In this document: piece after piece, positions 36,473 through 44,999 of the stretch
Numbering within the stretch: position 1 is the first letter of the stretch
Layout: every line of letters begins with the position of its first letter
From: Cupriavidus sp. EM10
GTDB taxonomy: Bacteria; Pseudomonadota; Gammaproteobacteria; Burkholderiales; Burkholderiaceae
DNA: 64,000 bases
NCBI RefSeq assembly: GCF_018729255.1
Contig: NZ_CP076060.1
Location: 1,550,001 to 1,614,000, forward strand
Reading direction: 5' to 3'
The notes under the pieces: model-generated
Seen by the model: the letters and a program-made list of their open reading frames with translations, nothing else
Database searches by the model: none
What the model was told of the DNA's origin: nothing
Translations under genes and position numbers: made by a program

Positions 36473-38268
36473 CGGGTGCCCGACAGCGCCGGCATGCCGC
36501 GCAGGGCGTGGATGACCGCGAAGCCGTCCATGCCCGGCATGGCCAGGTCGATCAGCGCCACGTCGGGCCGCACCCGGGCGGCGGCATGGATGGCTTCCAT
36601 GCCGTCGTAGGCAATCGTCACATGGTGGCCGGACATTTCCAGCAGGATCGACATGCTGTCGGCGGCGTCGCGGTTGTCGTCGACCAGCAGCACGCGCCGC
36701 TGGTGGCCGTCGCCGGGGGCCGTGCCGCCGCCGGCGCCCGGCGTATCGGTGACCGCCGCCATCGGCAACTGCACCGAAAACGTGGCGCCGAGCCCCGGGC
36801 CCTCGCTGGTGGCGGAAATCGATCCGCCGTGCATTTCCACCAGCGAACGGCACAGCGACAGCCCGATGCCCAGCCCGCCTTGCGCCGTGCTGCCCGGCCG
36901 GTCTTCCTGCGCGAACAGGTTGAAGATCGATTCCAGCGCATCAGGCGCGATGCCCCGGCCATGATCGATGACCTGGATCACCAGCGTGCGGTGGCGCACC
37001 GACGCCGAGACGGCGATCTGCGCCCCCGGCGACGAGAATTTCGAGGCATTGAGCAGCAGGTTCTGCATGACCTGGCTCAGGCGGGTGCGGTCGGCGTGCA
37101 GCGGCAGCGGTGCGGCATCGGTGGTCACGGTCACGGTCTGCGACTTCGCCGCCAGGGCCGGCTCGGCGGCCTCGATGCCAAGCGCGATGATGTCGCGCGT
37201 GTCCACCGGCTCCAGCCGCAGGTCGATCTTGCCTGCCGCGATGCGGCCGACGTCGAGCAGGTCGTCCACCAGCCGGGTCAGGTGCGACATCTGCCGCTCG
37301 ACCAGGCCCACGCTTTTCTGCATGGCGTGCGGGTCGTCCGGCCGCATCTGCATCACGGTCAGCGCGTTGCGGATTGGCGCAAGGGGGTTGCGCAGTTCAT
37401 GGGAAAGTGTCGCCAGGAATTCGTTCATGCGCCGTTCCGATTGCTCCAGTTCCTCCAGCCGCTTGCGCTCGCTCATGTCGCGGGTGACCTTGGCAAAGCC
37501 GCGCAGGGCGCGCGTTTCGTCGTAGACGGCGGTGATGGTTACGTTGGCCCAGAACAGCGAGCCGTCCTTGCGCACGCGCCAGCCTTCGTCCTCCACGCGG
37601 CCCTGCTCGCGCGCGATGACCAGCTCGCGGCCGGGCTTGTCCGACGCCACATCGTCCGGCGGGTAGAACACCGAGAAGTGCTTGCCGATGATTTCGTCGC
37701 GGCGGTAGCCCTTGATGTACGACGCGCCGGGGTTCCAGCTCATGACATGGCCGGTGGGGTCCAGCATGAAGATCGCATAGTCCTTGACGCTGTCGACCAG
37801 CAGCCGGAAGGTTTCCTCGCTCTGGCGCAGCGCCTCGGCCGTGGCGCGCTGCGTGGTCATGTCGCGCGTGACCTTGCCGAAGCCGGTCAGCTTGCCATGT
37901 GCGTCGAACAGGGCGGTGATGATGACGTTGGCCCAGAACTGGGTGCCGTCCTTGCGCACGCGCCAGCCTTCGTCCTCGAAGCGGCCCAGCCGCGCGGCGG
38001 CCTCCAGTTCGGTGTCGGGCCAGTGGCGCGCCTTGGCCTCCTCGGTATAGAAGACGGAAAAATGCTGGCCAAGGATGTCGTCGCGGGTGTAGCCCTTGAT
38101 GCGGGCAGCGCCGGCGTTCCAGCTCATGACGTGGCCGGTGGCGTCGAGCCGGAAGATGGCGTAGTCGGAAATCGACTCGACCAGGGTGCGATACGAGGCG
38201 TCGTCGTCGGGGTCGCGGTGCGGCACCGGCTTGCGGGCGGAACGGGACATGGTCGAAGTGGCTGGCAT
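36346..38268 (-). CDS. Hybrid sensor histidine kinase with two PAS domains and a receiver
   Basis: 640-residue soluble protein. Two PAS/PAC units (about residues 25-145 and 150-270) are very similar to each other (both contain DYAIF, GHVMSWN, IKGY, HFSVFY, DEGWRVRKDG, FWANV), showing an internal duplication. HisKA (about 275-345) has FLATLSHELRNPLAPIRNAL. HATPase has NLLLNASKFSSPG, VIDHGRGIAPD and GGLGIGLSLCRSL. The C-terminal receiver (about 520-638) has LLVDDNRDAAD and ALIDLAMPGMDG. The start at 38268 gives MPATSTMSRSARKP. No output domain, so it must pass phosphate to another protein. Confidence 0.92.
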   Translation of the reverse strand: MPATSTMSRSARKPVPHRDPDDDASYRTLVESISDYAIFRLDATGHVMSWNAGAARIKGYTRDDILGQHFSVFYTEEAKARHWPDTELEAAARLGRFEDEGWRVRKDGTQFWANVIITALFDAHGKLTGFGKVTRDMTTQRATAEALRQSEETFRLLVDSVKDYAIFMLDPTGHVMSWNPGASYIKGYRRDEIIGKHFSVFYPPDDVASDKPGRELVIAREQGRVEDEGWRVRKDGSLFWANVTITAVYDETRALRGFAKVTRDMSERKRLEELEQSERRMNEFLATLSHELRNPLAPIRNALTVMQMRPDDPHAMQKSVGLVERQMSHLTRLVDDLLDVGRIAAGKIDLRLEPVDTRDIIALGIEAAEPALAAKSQTVTVTTDAAPLPLHADRTRLSQVMQNLLLNASKFSSPGAQIAVSASVRHRTLVIQVIDHGRGIAPDALESIFNLFAQEDRPGSTAQGGLGIGLSLCRSLVEMHGGSISATSEGPGLGATFSVQLPMAAVTDTPGAGGGTAPGDGHQRRVLLVDDNRDAADSMSILLEMSGHHVTIAYDGMEAIHAAARVRPDVALIDLAMPGMDGFAVIHALRGMPALSGTRYVALTGFGQASDREQTAAAGFDVHLVKPVELDLLLKVIAGE

Positions 38269-38638
38269 GTCTCTGGATGAGTAGTCTGAAAGAATAACCC
38301 GAGAGCGCCCGTTCGCCCCGGGCCCGGCGTAAATGTGTTGCAAAACAGCCGTCCGGCGCGCGGCCAGGATGCCTTTCACCCTTTTGGAGGTTGACGCGCG
38401 TTCTTCGGCAAATAAACGGGGAAAGCGCGCAGAAAGCGCAGCCCGAAGGCGAAAAAGCGCCCACCTAGCGCCCACCGAGCGCCCACCGAGCGCCCACCGC
38501 CCCTGCCGCCAGTCGGATAAAAGCTGACAGACCGCCGCCCGGCATTGGGTTAGACTCGACGGATTCCTGCCCGATGTCCCCCAACCGCGCCATTCAGGCG
38601 CCGGAGATCGAGTGCCTGGCCCCATGGAGACGTCCCGC
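38269..38638. other. Intergenic region, hybrid kinase / Rieske gene
   Basis: About 370 bp between divergent genes with no plausible coding sequence. It contains the 11-bp tandem repeat at 38457-38500 and must contain both promoters. Long frames on the minus strand through here are stop-free only because of base composition. Confidence 0.45.
38457..38500 (+). repeat. Four tandem 11-bp repeats
   Basis: Four head-to-tail copies of GCGCCCACCGA (variants end TA, GA, GA, GC), 44 bp in all, about 190 bp upstream of the hybrid kinase start. An 11-bp period places each copy on the same face of the helix, so this could be a multi-site regulator binding region, or simply replication slippage. Confidence 0.7.
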
Positions 38639-38727
38639 ATGTATGCAGAGTCTGCGCTTGACCGCCGTGCTTCCGATTCCGGCGCCGATCCGGCTTCGGC
38701 CGGTTCCGCGTCGCCCGTCCCCCGACA

Positions 38728-39789
38728 TTGCCCGAAGCACCGCCGCGCGATCTGCGCCGCGTGCCGATCCATCCCGATTTCTGGTATCCGCTGGCCTGGT
38801 CGCGCGAGGTCAAGGCCGGTCGCGCCCATGGCGTGACGTTCGCCGGCGACCCCATTGTGCTGGTGCGTACCGCCAGCGGCAAGGTGTTCGCGCTGGAAGA
38901 CCGCTGTGCGCACCGCCAGGTGCCGCTGCATGCCGGTGTGGTGGATGGCGAATCGATCCGCTGCTGCTACCACGGCTGGACTTACGACTGCACCGGCCGC
39001 TGCATCGACGTGCCGTACCTGGGCAAGGAGCGCCTGCCCAACGGCGTGCGCGCGTACCCGTGCCAGGAAAAGGCCGGGCTGATTTTCGTGTTCCCGGGCG
39101 ATCCCGGGCTGGCCGAGCAGAAGCCGCTGCCCGACTTTGCCTCGGTGTCGGACCCCAAGTACAAGACGCGCCGGCTGGGCCGCCCGGTCAAGTGCCACTA
39201 CTCGTTCATGCACGAGAACCTGATGGACATGAACCACCAGTTCCTGCACCGCAAGCAGATGGGCATGATGCGCGCGCGCTCGCTGGGCCGGCGCCGGGGC
39301 GACGACTTTGTCGAAGTGGACTACGTGTTCGAGCGCGAAGGCGGCAAGCAGCCGGTGGGCGAGGCGCTGGTGTTCGGCAAGGACGGCGGCCAGAACAACA
39401 AGGACGTGATGACGGTGCGCACCGGCTATCCGTACCAGACGCTGCAGATCCGCTCGGGCTCCGGCACGCTGGTCATGGACCTGTGGATCGTCTACGTGCC
39501 GCTGGACGCCGCGCAGCGCACCAATCGCACGTTCGGCATGCTGTCGATCCGCCGGCCCGGCGTGCCGCTGGTGCTGGACGCGGCGTGGCCGCTGCTGGTC
39601 TGGTTCACCGAGCGGATTTTCAAGGAAGACCGCGAGATCGTGGAGATGGAGCAGGCCGCCCATGACCGCCAGGGCGAGGACTGGAACCACGAGGTCTTCC
39701 CAGTCATCAAGGAATTGCGCGACCTGCTGCGTCAATGCGGCGGCCGTACCGTGATTCCGATCCAGCCCATCCCGGCCGGGCAGGGCTGA
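38728..39789 (+). CDS. Rieske (2Fe-2S) aromatic ring-hydroxylating oxygenase, alpha-subunit-like
   Basis: At least 353 residues. The Rieske cluster ligands are CAHRQVPLH and CCYHGW (about residues 60-83). The mononuclear iron site is in HENLMDMNHQFLH. This is a VanA/PobA-like oxygenase that uses a separate reductase. The TTG at 38728 has no ribosome site. A better N-terminus starts at ATG 38639 (GGAGA 8 bases before) in another frame: MYAESALDRRAS; adding one C to the C5 run at 38719-38723 fuses the two into a 383-residue protein. Substrate unknown; no reductase gene adjacent. Confidence 0.87.
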   Translation: MPEAPPRDLRRVPIHPDFWYPLAWSREVKAGRAHGVTFAGDPIVLVRTASGKVFALEDRCAHRQVPLHAGVVDGESIRCCYHGWTYDCTGRCIDVPYLGKERLPNGVRAYPCQEKAGLIFVFPGDPGLAEQKPLPDFASVSDPKYKTRRLGRPVKCHYSFMHENLMDMNHQFLHRKQMGMMRARSLGRRRGDDFVEVDYVFEREGGKQPVGEALVFGKDGGQNNKDVMTVRTGYPYQTLQIRSGSGTLVMDLWIVYVPLDAAQRTNRTFGMLSIRRPGVPLVLDAAWPLLVWFTERIFKEDREIVEMEQAAHDRQGEDWNHEVFPVIKELRDLLRQCGGRTVIPIQPIPAGQG

Positions 39790-39822
39790 GCGGCCGGGCG
39801 CCCCCGGGCGCCCACCAGTACT

Positions 39823-40902
39823 TCAGGCCCGGATGGCCTGGTCCAGCGTCGGATAGTCGGTATAGCCCTGGGCCGGTTCGCCCGGGCTGCCGTACAACGT
39901 GGCCGGGTCCACTGCGTTCAGCGCGGCGCGCTGCTTCAGGCGATCCACCAGGTCCGGGTTGGCGATGTAGGCGCGCCCAAAGGCCACCGCATCGGCTTCG
40001 CCGCTGGCCAGCACGGCCTGGGCGGCGTCCTGGTCGAACCCGTCATTGGCGATGATCGCGCCACCGAACTTCTGCTTCAGCTGAGGCAGCAGCGCGCCTT
40101 CGCCGCGCGTTTCCCGCACGAACAGGAATCCCAGCCCGCGCTGGCCCAGCGCCTCGGCCACGTAGCCGAAGGTCTGCGCCGGCTGGCTTTCGCTCATCGA
40201 ATGGCTCGGCGAGCGCGGGGCCAGGTGCACGCCCACGCGGTTGGGGCTCCAGACGGCCGTGACGGCATCGGCCACTTCCAGCAGGATACGGGCGCGGTTC
40301 TCGACCGATCCGCCATAGGCGTCGGTGCGGTCATTGCTGCCGTCCTGCAGGAACTGGTCCAGCAGGTAGCCGTTGGCGGCGTGGATCGTCACGCCGTCGA
40401 AGCCGGCGGCCTTGGCGTTGGCGGCGGCGCGGCCAAAATCGGCCACGACCTGGCCGATTTCTTCCACGGTCAGCGCACGCGGCACCACGAACGGGCGCTG
40501 CGGACGCAGCAGGCTGACATTGCCGCCAGCCGCGATGGCGCTGGGCGCCACCGGCGTACGGCCATCGAGCAGGCTAGGGTCGGAGATGCGGCCCACGTGC
40601 CACAGCTGTGCCACGATACGGCCACCGGCGCGATGCACGGCATCGGTGACCTGCTTCCAGCCGGCCACCTGCTCGTCGGACCACAGGCCCGGCACGTTCT
40701 GGTAGCCCACGCCGTCGGGCGACACCGGCACGCCTTCGGAAATCAGCAGGCCCGCGCTGGCACGCTGCGCGTAGTACTCGGCCATCAGGGCGTTGGGTAC
40801 GTGGACCGGATCGGCCGCGCGCAGGCGCGTCAGCGGCGCCATCACGATACGGTTGGGCAGGTGCAGATCACCAATCTGGAGCGGATCGAAGAGGGTAGTC
40901 AT
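39823..40902 (-). CDS. Old yellow enzyme family alkene reductase (NemA-like)
   Basis: 359-residue FMN-dependent TIM-barrel oxidoreductase using NAD(P)H to reduce activated C=C bonds or nitro compounds. FMN and substrate residues are seen in NRIVMAPLTRLRA, VAQLWHVGRIS, and the HxxN-type pair IHAANGYLLDQFLQDGSNDRTD, then AFGRAYIANPDL. The Y in the NDRTDAYGGSVENRAR block is the usual conserved segment. The start at 40902 gives MTTLFDPLQIGDLHLPNR. Convergent with the Rieske gene (33 bp) and divergent from the phospholipase-D lipoprotein. Confidence 0.93.
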   Translation of the reverse strand: MTTLFDPLQIGDLHLPNRIVMAPLTRLRAADPVHVPNALMAEYYAQRASAGLLISEGVPVSPDGVGYQNVPGLWSDEQVAGWKQVTDAVHRAGGRIVAQLWHVGRISDPSLLDGRTPVAPSAIAAGGNVSLLRPQRPFVVPRALTVEEIGQVVADFGRAAANAKAAGFDGVTIHAANGYLLDQFLQDGSNDRTDAYGGSVENRARILLEVADAVTAVWSPNRVGVHLAPRSPSHSMSESQPAQTFGYVAEALGQRGLGFLFVRETRGEGALLPQLKQKFGGAIIANDGFDQDAAQAVLASGEADAVAFGRAYIANPDLVDRLKQRAALNAVDPATLYGSPGEPAQGYTDYPTLDQAIRA

Positions 40903-40927
40903 AAGCTTATGCGGCTGGGCTATATAG

Positions 40928-40942
40928 CTTTCACAATGAAAG
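40928..40942. promoter_or_regulatory. Palindrome in the oye / PLD divergent promoter
   Basis: CTTTCA-CAA-TGAAAG, perfect 6-bp arms, 26 bp upstream of the old yellow enzyme start and in the AT-richest part of the gap. OYE genes are commonly repressed by electrophile-sensing TetR or HxlR proteins; no such regulator is adjacent, so the binder is unknown. Confidence 0.45.
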
Positions 40943-41031
40943 TATCGAAAGCATAGCAGCGCGCGGTAAGATCGCCATCGTTGTTTCCGTACATGTCCAT
41001 TGTTCAGGCTGGAACAATCAGGGGAGGGGGC

Positions 41032-42615
41032 ATGATGCAAGTCACGCAAGCTGCGCTTGGCAAGGTGGGACGGCCATTGATGGTGATGCTGGCGCTGCTG
41101 CTGGGCGCTTGCGCCGGGCTGCCGCAAAGGCCCGCCCTGGCGCCGGAAATGGCGCTGCAGGACACCGGCGACACTGCGCTGGCGCGCGGCATGGCGCCGA
41201 AGCTGGCCGCGCATCCGGGGCAGTCAGCCTTCTATCCGCTGCTGTCGGGCACCGACGCGCTGGCGATGCGGATCGCGCTGGTCCGCACCGCCCAGCGCAG
41301 CCTGGACATCCAGTACTACATCTTCGACGCCGACAACACCGGCCTGACGCTGCTGGCCGAGATCATGGCCGCCGCCGACCGGGGCGTGCGGGTGCGGGTG
41401 CTGCTGGACGATATCCACCTGGCCGGGCAGGACGGCGCGCTGTCGGCCGTGGATGCGCATCCCAACGTCGAAGTCCGCGTGTTCAACCCGTTTGCCAGCC
41501 GCGACGTTCGCCTGTTCGAATACGTGACCGATTTCCGGCGCATCAACCGGCGCATGCACAACAAGTCGCTGACGGCCGACAACCAGCTGACCATCGTCGG
41601 CGGCCGCAATATCGGCGACCAGTACTACGGCGCGGCCGATACCGATTTCACCGACCTCGACCTGCTGGCCGCCGGGCCGGCGGTGCCCAGGGTGTCGGCG
41701 GTATTCGACGATTTCTGGAACAGCGAGGCCGTCTATCCGCTGTCGGCCATGGCCAAACCGCTATCTGGCGACGAGGCGGTCACCCAGCAGCAGAAGCTGC
41801 GCAGCTACCTGGACGAGCACGCCGTCAACATGCGCGCCACGCCTTACGGCCAGTCGCTGCTCGATACCGGCATCGTCCAGCTGCTGCGTGAGAACAAGCT
41901 GCCCGAGTACTGGGGCAACGCCACCGTCATCGCCGACCGCGCGGCCAAGGTGCTGCTGCCGCCCGAGGACGATTCCACCCACGCGATTCCGAAGCTGGTG
42001 AAGTTCATGGAAGGGGCGCAGCATGACCTGACGCTGATCTCGCCGTATTTCGTGCCGCCCGATTCGGCCGTGACCTGGCTGGCCGACCTGCAGAAGCGCG
42101 GCGTGCAGGTTCGCATCCTGACCAATTCCTATGGCGCCACGGACGTGTCGGCAGTTCACGCCGGCTACGCGCCGAAGCGCCGCGCACTGCTCAAGGCCGG
42201 CGTGATCCTGTACGAACTGAAGCCCACCGCCTATGCCGAACTGGCCAGGCAGAAGCGCCACCGGGGGCCGGGCGGCAGCAGCCGCGCCAGCCTGCATGCC
42301 AAGACCTATATGGTCGACCGCCACGAACTGTTTATCGGATCGCTGAACCTGGACCCGCGCTCGGCACGGCTCAACACGGAGATGGGAATCATCGTCGACA
42401 GCCAGGAACTGTGCGCCATGCTGGGGCAGGGCGTCGACGAGGCGCTGCTGGACGCGGCCTACCAGGTGGTGCTGGCCGACGACGGGGACTCGCTGCAGTG
42501 GGTCACGCGCGAGGGCGGGGTGCTGCGCACCTACACCAGCGAGCCCGATATGAGCGGCTGGGACAAGTTCAAGCAGGGGGTGCTGCGGATGCTGCCGGTA
42601 GAGGAACAGCTATAG
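41032..42615 (+). CDS. Phospholipase D-family lipoprotein (cardiolipin synthase-like)
   Basis: 527-residue protein with a signal peptide ending in lipobox LLGAC (Cys about residue 24), so it is anchored as a lipoprotein. Two HKD catalytic motifs: HNKSLTADNQLTIVGGRNIG (about 180-200) and HAKTYMVDRHELFIGSLN (about 423-440). This is the ClsC/YmdC subtype, which can transfer phosphatidyl groups between phospholipids. A GGGGAGGGGG ribosome site precedes the ATG at 41032. It converges with the phosphonate operon across a strong terminator. Confidence 0.88.
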   Translation: MMQVTQAALGKVGRPLMVMLALLLGACAGLPQRPALAPEMALQDTGDTALARGMAPKLAAHPGQSAFYPLLSGTDALAMRIALVRTAQRSLDIQYYIFDADNTGLTLLAEIMAAADRGVRVRVLLDDIHLAGQDGALSAVDAHPNVEVRVFNPFASRDVRLFEYVTDFRRINRRMHNKSLTADNQLTIVGGRNIGDQYYGAADTDFTDLDLLAAGPAVPRVSAVFDDFWNSEAVYPLSAMAKPLSGDEAVTQQQKLRSYLDEHAVNMRATPYGQSLLDTGIVQLLRENKLPEYWGNATVIADRAAKVLLPPEDDSTHAIPKLVKFMEGAQHDLTLISPYFVPPDSAVTWLADLQKRGVQVRILTNSYGATDVSAVHAGYAPKRRALLKAGVILYELKPTAYAELARQKRHRGPGGSSRASLHAKTYMVDRHELFIGSLNLDPRSARLNTEMGIIVDSQELCAMLGQGVDEALLDAAYQVVLADDGDSLQWVTREGGVLRTYTSEPDMSGWDKFKQGVLRMLPVEEQL

Positions 42616-42635
42616 CAGCCATGGAGCGAAGGCAC

Positions 42636-42666
42636 GCCACGTCCCGAAGGACGTGGCATTTTCTTT
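42636..42666 (+). terminator. Intrinsic terminator after phospholipase D gene
   Basis: Perfect 9-bp stem GCCACGTCC / GGACGTGGC with a stable CGAA tetraloop, followed by ATTTTCTTT. It ends rightward transcription 21 bp after the gene and may also serve the convergent phosphonate operon that stops at 42719. Confidence 0.9.
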
Positions 42667-42718
42667 AAATGTCGTCGGACCGTGAGCCTGCCGGTGTGGG
42701 CGCGACGGCCCCGACCCA

Positions 42719-43786
42719 TCAACGATGCAGCAGTTCGCGGAAGCCGGCGATCAGCCGGTGCATGTCGGCCGCCGTCAGCGCGCCCATGGTCGAAATCCGG
42801 AACAGTTGCGACGACAGGCCGCCCTGGCCGGCATAGATCACGAAGCCGCGCGCCTTGAGGCCGTCGTGCAGTTGCTCGTACGTGACGCCTTGCGGCAGCT
42901 TGTACGCGCGCAGCACCACCGACGACTGCGCCGCCGGCCACAGTGCCTCGATGCCCAGCGCGGCCAGGCCGCTGCGCACTTCCTCGGCCAGCGCGGCGTA
43001 GCGCTGGTGGCGCGCCTGCCAGCCGCCTTCGTCGCTGTGCTCGCGCAGCGCCTCCACCAACGCGTAGAACGCGTGGACAGACGGCGTGAACGGCGTGTTG
43101 CGCTGGTCCTGCTGCCTGGCGTACCGGGCGATGTCGAGGTAGTAGGTCCGGCTGACCGCGTTGGCCAGCGCCGCGCGTCGCACGATCACAAAGGCCGCGC
43201 CGGGCACGCCGTGCAGGCACTTGTTGGCCGTGGCCGCCACGGCGTCGATGTTGCCGCCGAAGTCGATGGCCTCGGCGCCGAAGCTGCTGACCGTATCGGC
43301 CAGCATGCGCACGCCGCGCGCCTGGCACAGCGCGTCGATGGCCGGCAGGTCGTTCAGCCGGCCGGTGGTGGTCTCGTGCTGGATCACCGCCAGGTGGGTG
43401 ATGGCCTTGTCCGCCGCCAGCGCCGCGTCGATGCGGGCCAGGTCCGGGGCTTCCATCCACTCATGCTTCACCACGGCATGCGGGATCTGGTACTGCGTGG
43501 CGATCTGGGCCACGCGCTCGCCATAGACGCCGTTCTGCACGATCAGCAGCTTGCCCTGGGCCGGCACCAGCCCGGCGATCATGCTTTCCAGCGCGGCAGT
43601 GCCCGAACCGGTCATCAGCACGGCCGTCCAGGTGGCCGGGTCCAGCCCGTAGATGTCGAGCAGCCGTTGGCGCGCTTCATCCTGCAGGTCGAAGAACTCG
43701 CTTTCGCGGTGGCACAGGTCCGTTTGCAGCAGGCTCTTGCGGACGCGTTCGGACAGCGTTACGGGGCCGGGATTCAGAAGCAGCAT
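42719..43786 (-). CDS. phnW: 2-aminoethylphosphonate:pyruvate transaminase
   Basis: 355-residue PLP enzyme, class V aminotransferase. The N-terminus MLLLNPGPVTLSERV is characteristic of AEP transaminases. The substrate loop MTGSGTAALESMI, DTVSSFGAEAIDFGG (Asp pairing with the pyridine) and the Schiff-base Lys in ATANKCLHGVPG are intact. PhnW usually degrades AEP, but here it follows PEP mutase and phosphonopyruvate decarboxylase, so it probably works in the biosynthetic direction, converting phosphonoacetaldehyde to 2-aminoethylphosphonate. The start at 43786 is preferred; an ATG at 43834 overlapping the upstream gene is possible. Last gene of the operon. Confidence 0.9.
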   Translation of the reverse strand: MLLLNPGPVTLSERVRKSLLQTDLCHRESEFFDLQDEARQRLLDIYGLDPATWTAVLMTGSGTAALESMIAGLVPAQGKLLIVQNGVYGERVAQIATQYQIPHAVVKHEWMEAPDLARIDAALAADKAITHLAVIQHETTTGRLNDLPAIDALCQARGVRMLADTVSSFGAEAIDFGGNIDAVAATANKCLHGVPGAAFVIVRRAALANAVSRTYYLDIARYARQQDQRNTPFTPSVHAFYALVEALREHSDEGGWQARHQRYAALAEEVRSGLAALGIEALWPAAQSSVVLRAYKLPQGVTYEQLHDGLKARGFVIYAGQGGLSSQLFRISTMGALTAADMHRLIAGFRELLHR

Positions 43787-43817
43787 GCGGTCTCTCAGGC
43801 AGGTTGGACGGGGTGGA

Positions 43818-44999
43818 TCAGGCGTGGTTGGCATTGCCCTGGTCGGCGCCGATCTGGCGGCCCAGGCGGGTGGACACCTGCACCGGCGTCACCGACGGGC
43901 GCGGCAGGTCGTCCGGCGAGCCGGGGCGCGTCTGCAGGCACACGAAATTCGGGCCAGCCGTGGCCGCACGGGCCAGCACGTCGTCGAGCATGGCCAGGTT
44001 GTCGCCCTCGATGGCCGATGCATAGCCGCACGCCGCCGCCACGCCGGCAAACGACACGTTGTGCGACACCGTGGCCTGGCCGCCCGTTGAATCGTGGGCG
44101 TTATTGTCCAGCAGCACGTGCGTCAGGTTGGCCGGCCCATAGGCGCCCAGCGTGGCGAACACGCCCATGCGCATCAGCGCGGCGCCATCGCCATCGACCG
44201 CCACCACCTTCAGGTCCGGACGCGCCAGCGCCAGGCCCAGCGCGAACGGCGTCAGGCAGCCCATCGAGCCCACCATGTAGAGCTGGTTGGGCCGGTCGTC
44301 CAGCGCGTACAGTTCGCGGCCGCAGAAGCCGGTGGAGGCCAGCACCACGGTCGAATCGACCGGCGTATGGGCGATCACGCGCTGCAGCGCCTCGGTGCGG
44401 CTCGGCAGCGTGCCCGCGCCGGTATGGGACAGTTCGGGCAGCGCCTTGTCGCGCGCGATCGGGCCCTTCTGCGACTTCAGCGGGTAGGGCGCGACGCTGC
44501 CCTTCTGCATGATCAGCGCGTAGGGGCGGCCCGTGGCGTCCATATGGGCGATGGCCCGGTCCAGCGCGGGGCCCACGGCCTCCGGCCCGGTCGGGAACAG
44601 CTCCCACGGGATGTCCATCGTGTCCAGCATCTGCGGCGTGACCGGGCCCATCAGCGCGTGCTGGGGTTCGTCCGAGGCACCGCCGGGCTGGCCGCGCCAG
44701 GTGACGATCAGCAGTTGCGGCAGCCGGAACGTCCAGGTCAGCGACGTCAGCGGGCTCACCGCATTGCCCAGGCCCGAGTTCTGCATCATCGTGATGCCGC
44801 GTACGCCGTTCTGGGCGCCTTGCGTCACCCCGGCGATAAACGCCACGGCATCGCCTTCATTGGCCGCCGACACGTAGTGCAGCGACGGGTCCTGCACCAC
44901 GTAGTTGATGAACGGCGTCAGGTACGAGCAGGGCACGCCCGCATACCACGCGAAACCGCGCTCGCGCGCGGCCTCGACAAACTGTACCGCCTCGATCAT
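43818..44999 (-). CDS. ppd: Phosphonopyruvate decarboxylase
   Basis: 393-residue thiamine-diphosphate enzyme. The N-terminal pyrimidine-binding half has [28 protein letters not shown] with the activating Glu and [17 protein letters not shown]. The C-terminal half has [15 protein letters not shown] and the ThDP motif [16 protein letters not shown] through [12 protein letters not shown]. These are the hallmarks of Ppd, which pulls the unfavourable PEP mutase equilibrium forward by making phosphonoacetaldehyde. Presence of Ppd beside PepM is the accepted sign of phosphonate biosynthesis. It overlaps the PepM stop by 4 bp. Confidence 0.94.
   Translation of the reverse strand: MIEAVQFVEAARERGFAWYAGVPCSYLTPFINYVVQDPSLHYVSAANEGDAVAFIAGVTQGAQNGVRGITMMQNSGLGNAVSPLTSLTWTFRLPQLLIVTWRGQPGGASDEPQHALMGPVTPQMLDTMDIPWELFPTGPEAVGPALDRAIAHMDATGRPYALIMQKGSVAPYPLKSQKGPIARDKALPELSHTGAGTLPSRTEALQRVIAHTPVDSTVVLASTGFCGRELYALDDRPNQLYMVGSMGCLTPFALGLALARPDLKVVAVDGDGAALMRMGVFATLGAYGPANLTHVLLDNNAHDSTGGQATVSHNVSFAGVAAACGYASAIEGDNLAMLDDVLARAATAGPNFVCLQTRPGSPDDLPRPSVTPVQVSTRLGRQIGADQGNANHA

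Noticed and set aside
36346..39735. Single 1129-codon minus-strand frame joining the hybrid kinase to sequence opposite the Rieske gene
   Set aside because: The part beyond 38268 is antisense to a Rieske protein with intact iron ligands; the kinase has a reasonable start at 38268.
42719..43786. PhnW as part of aminoethylphosphonate degradation
   Set aside because: There is no phosphonoacetaldehyde hydrolase (PhnX) or AEP transporter nearby, and PepM and Ppd run the pathway in the synthetic direction.
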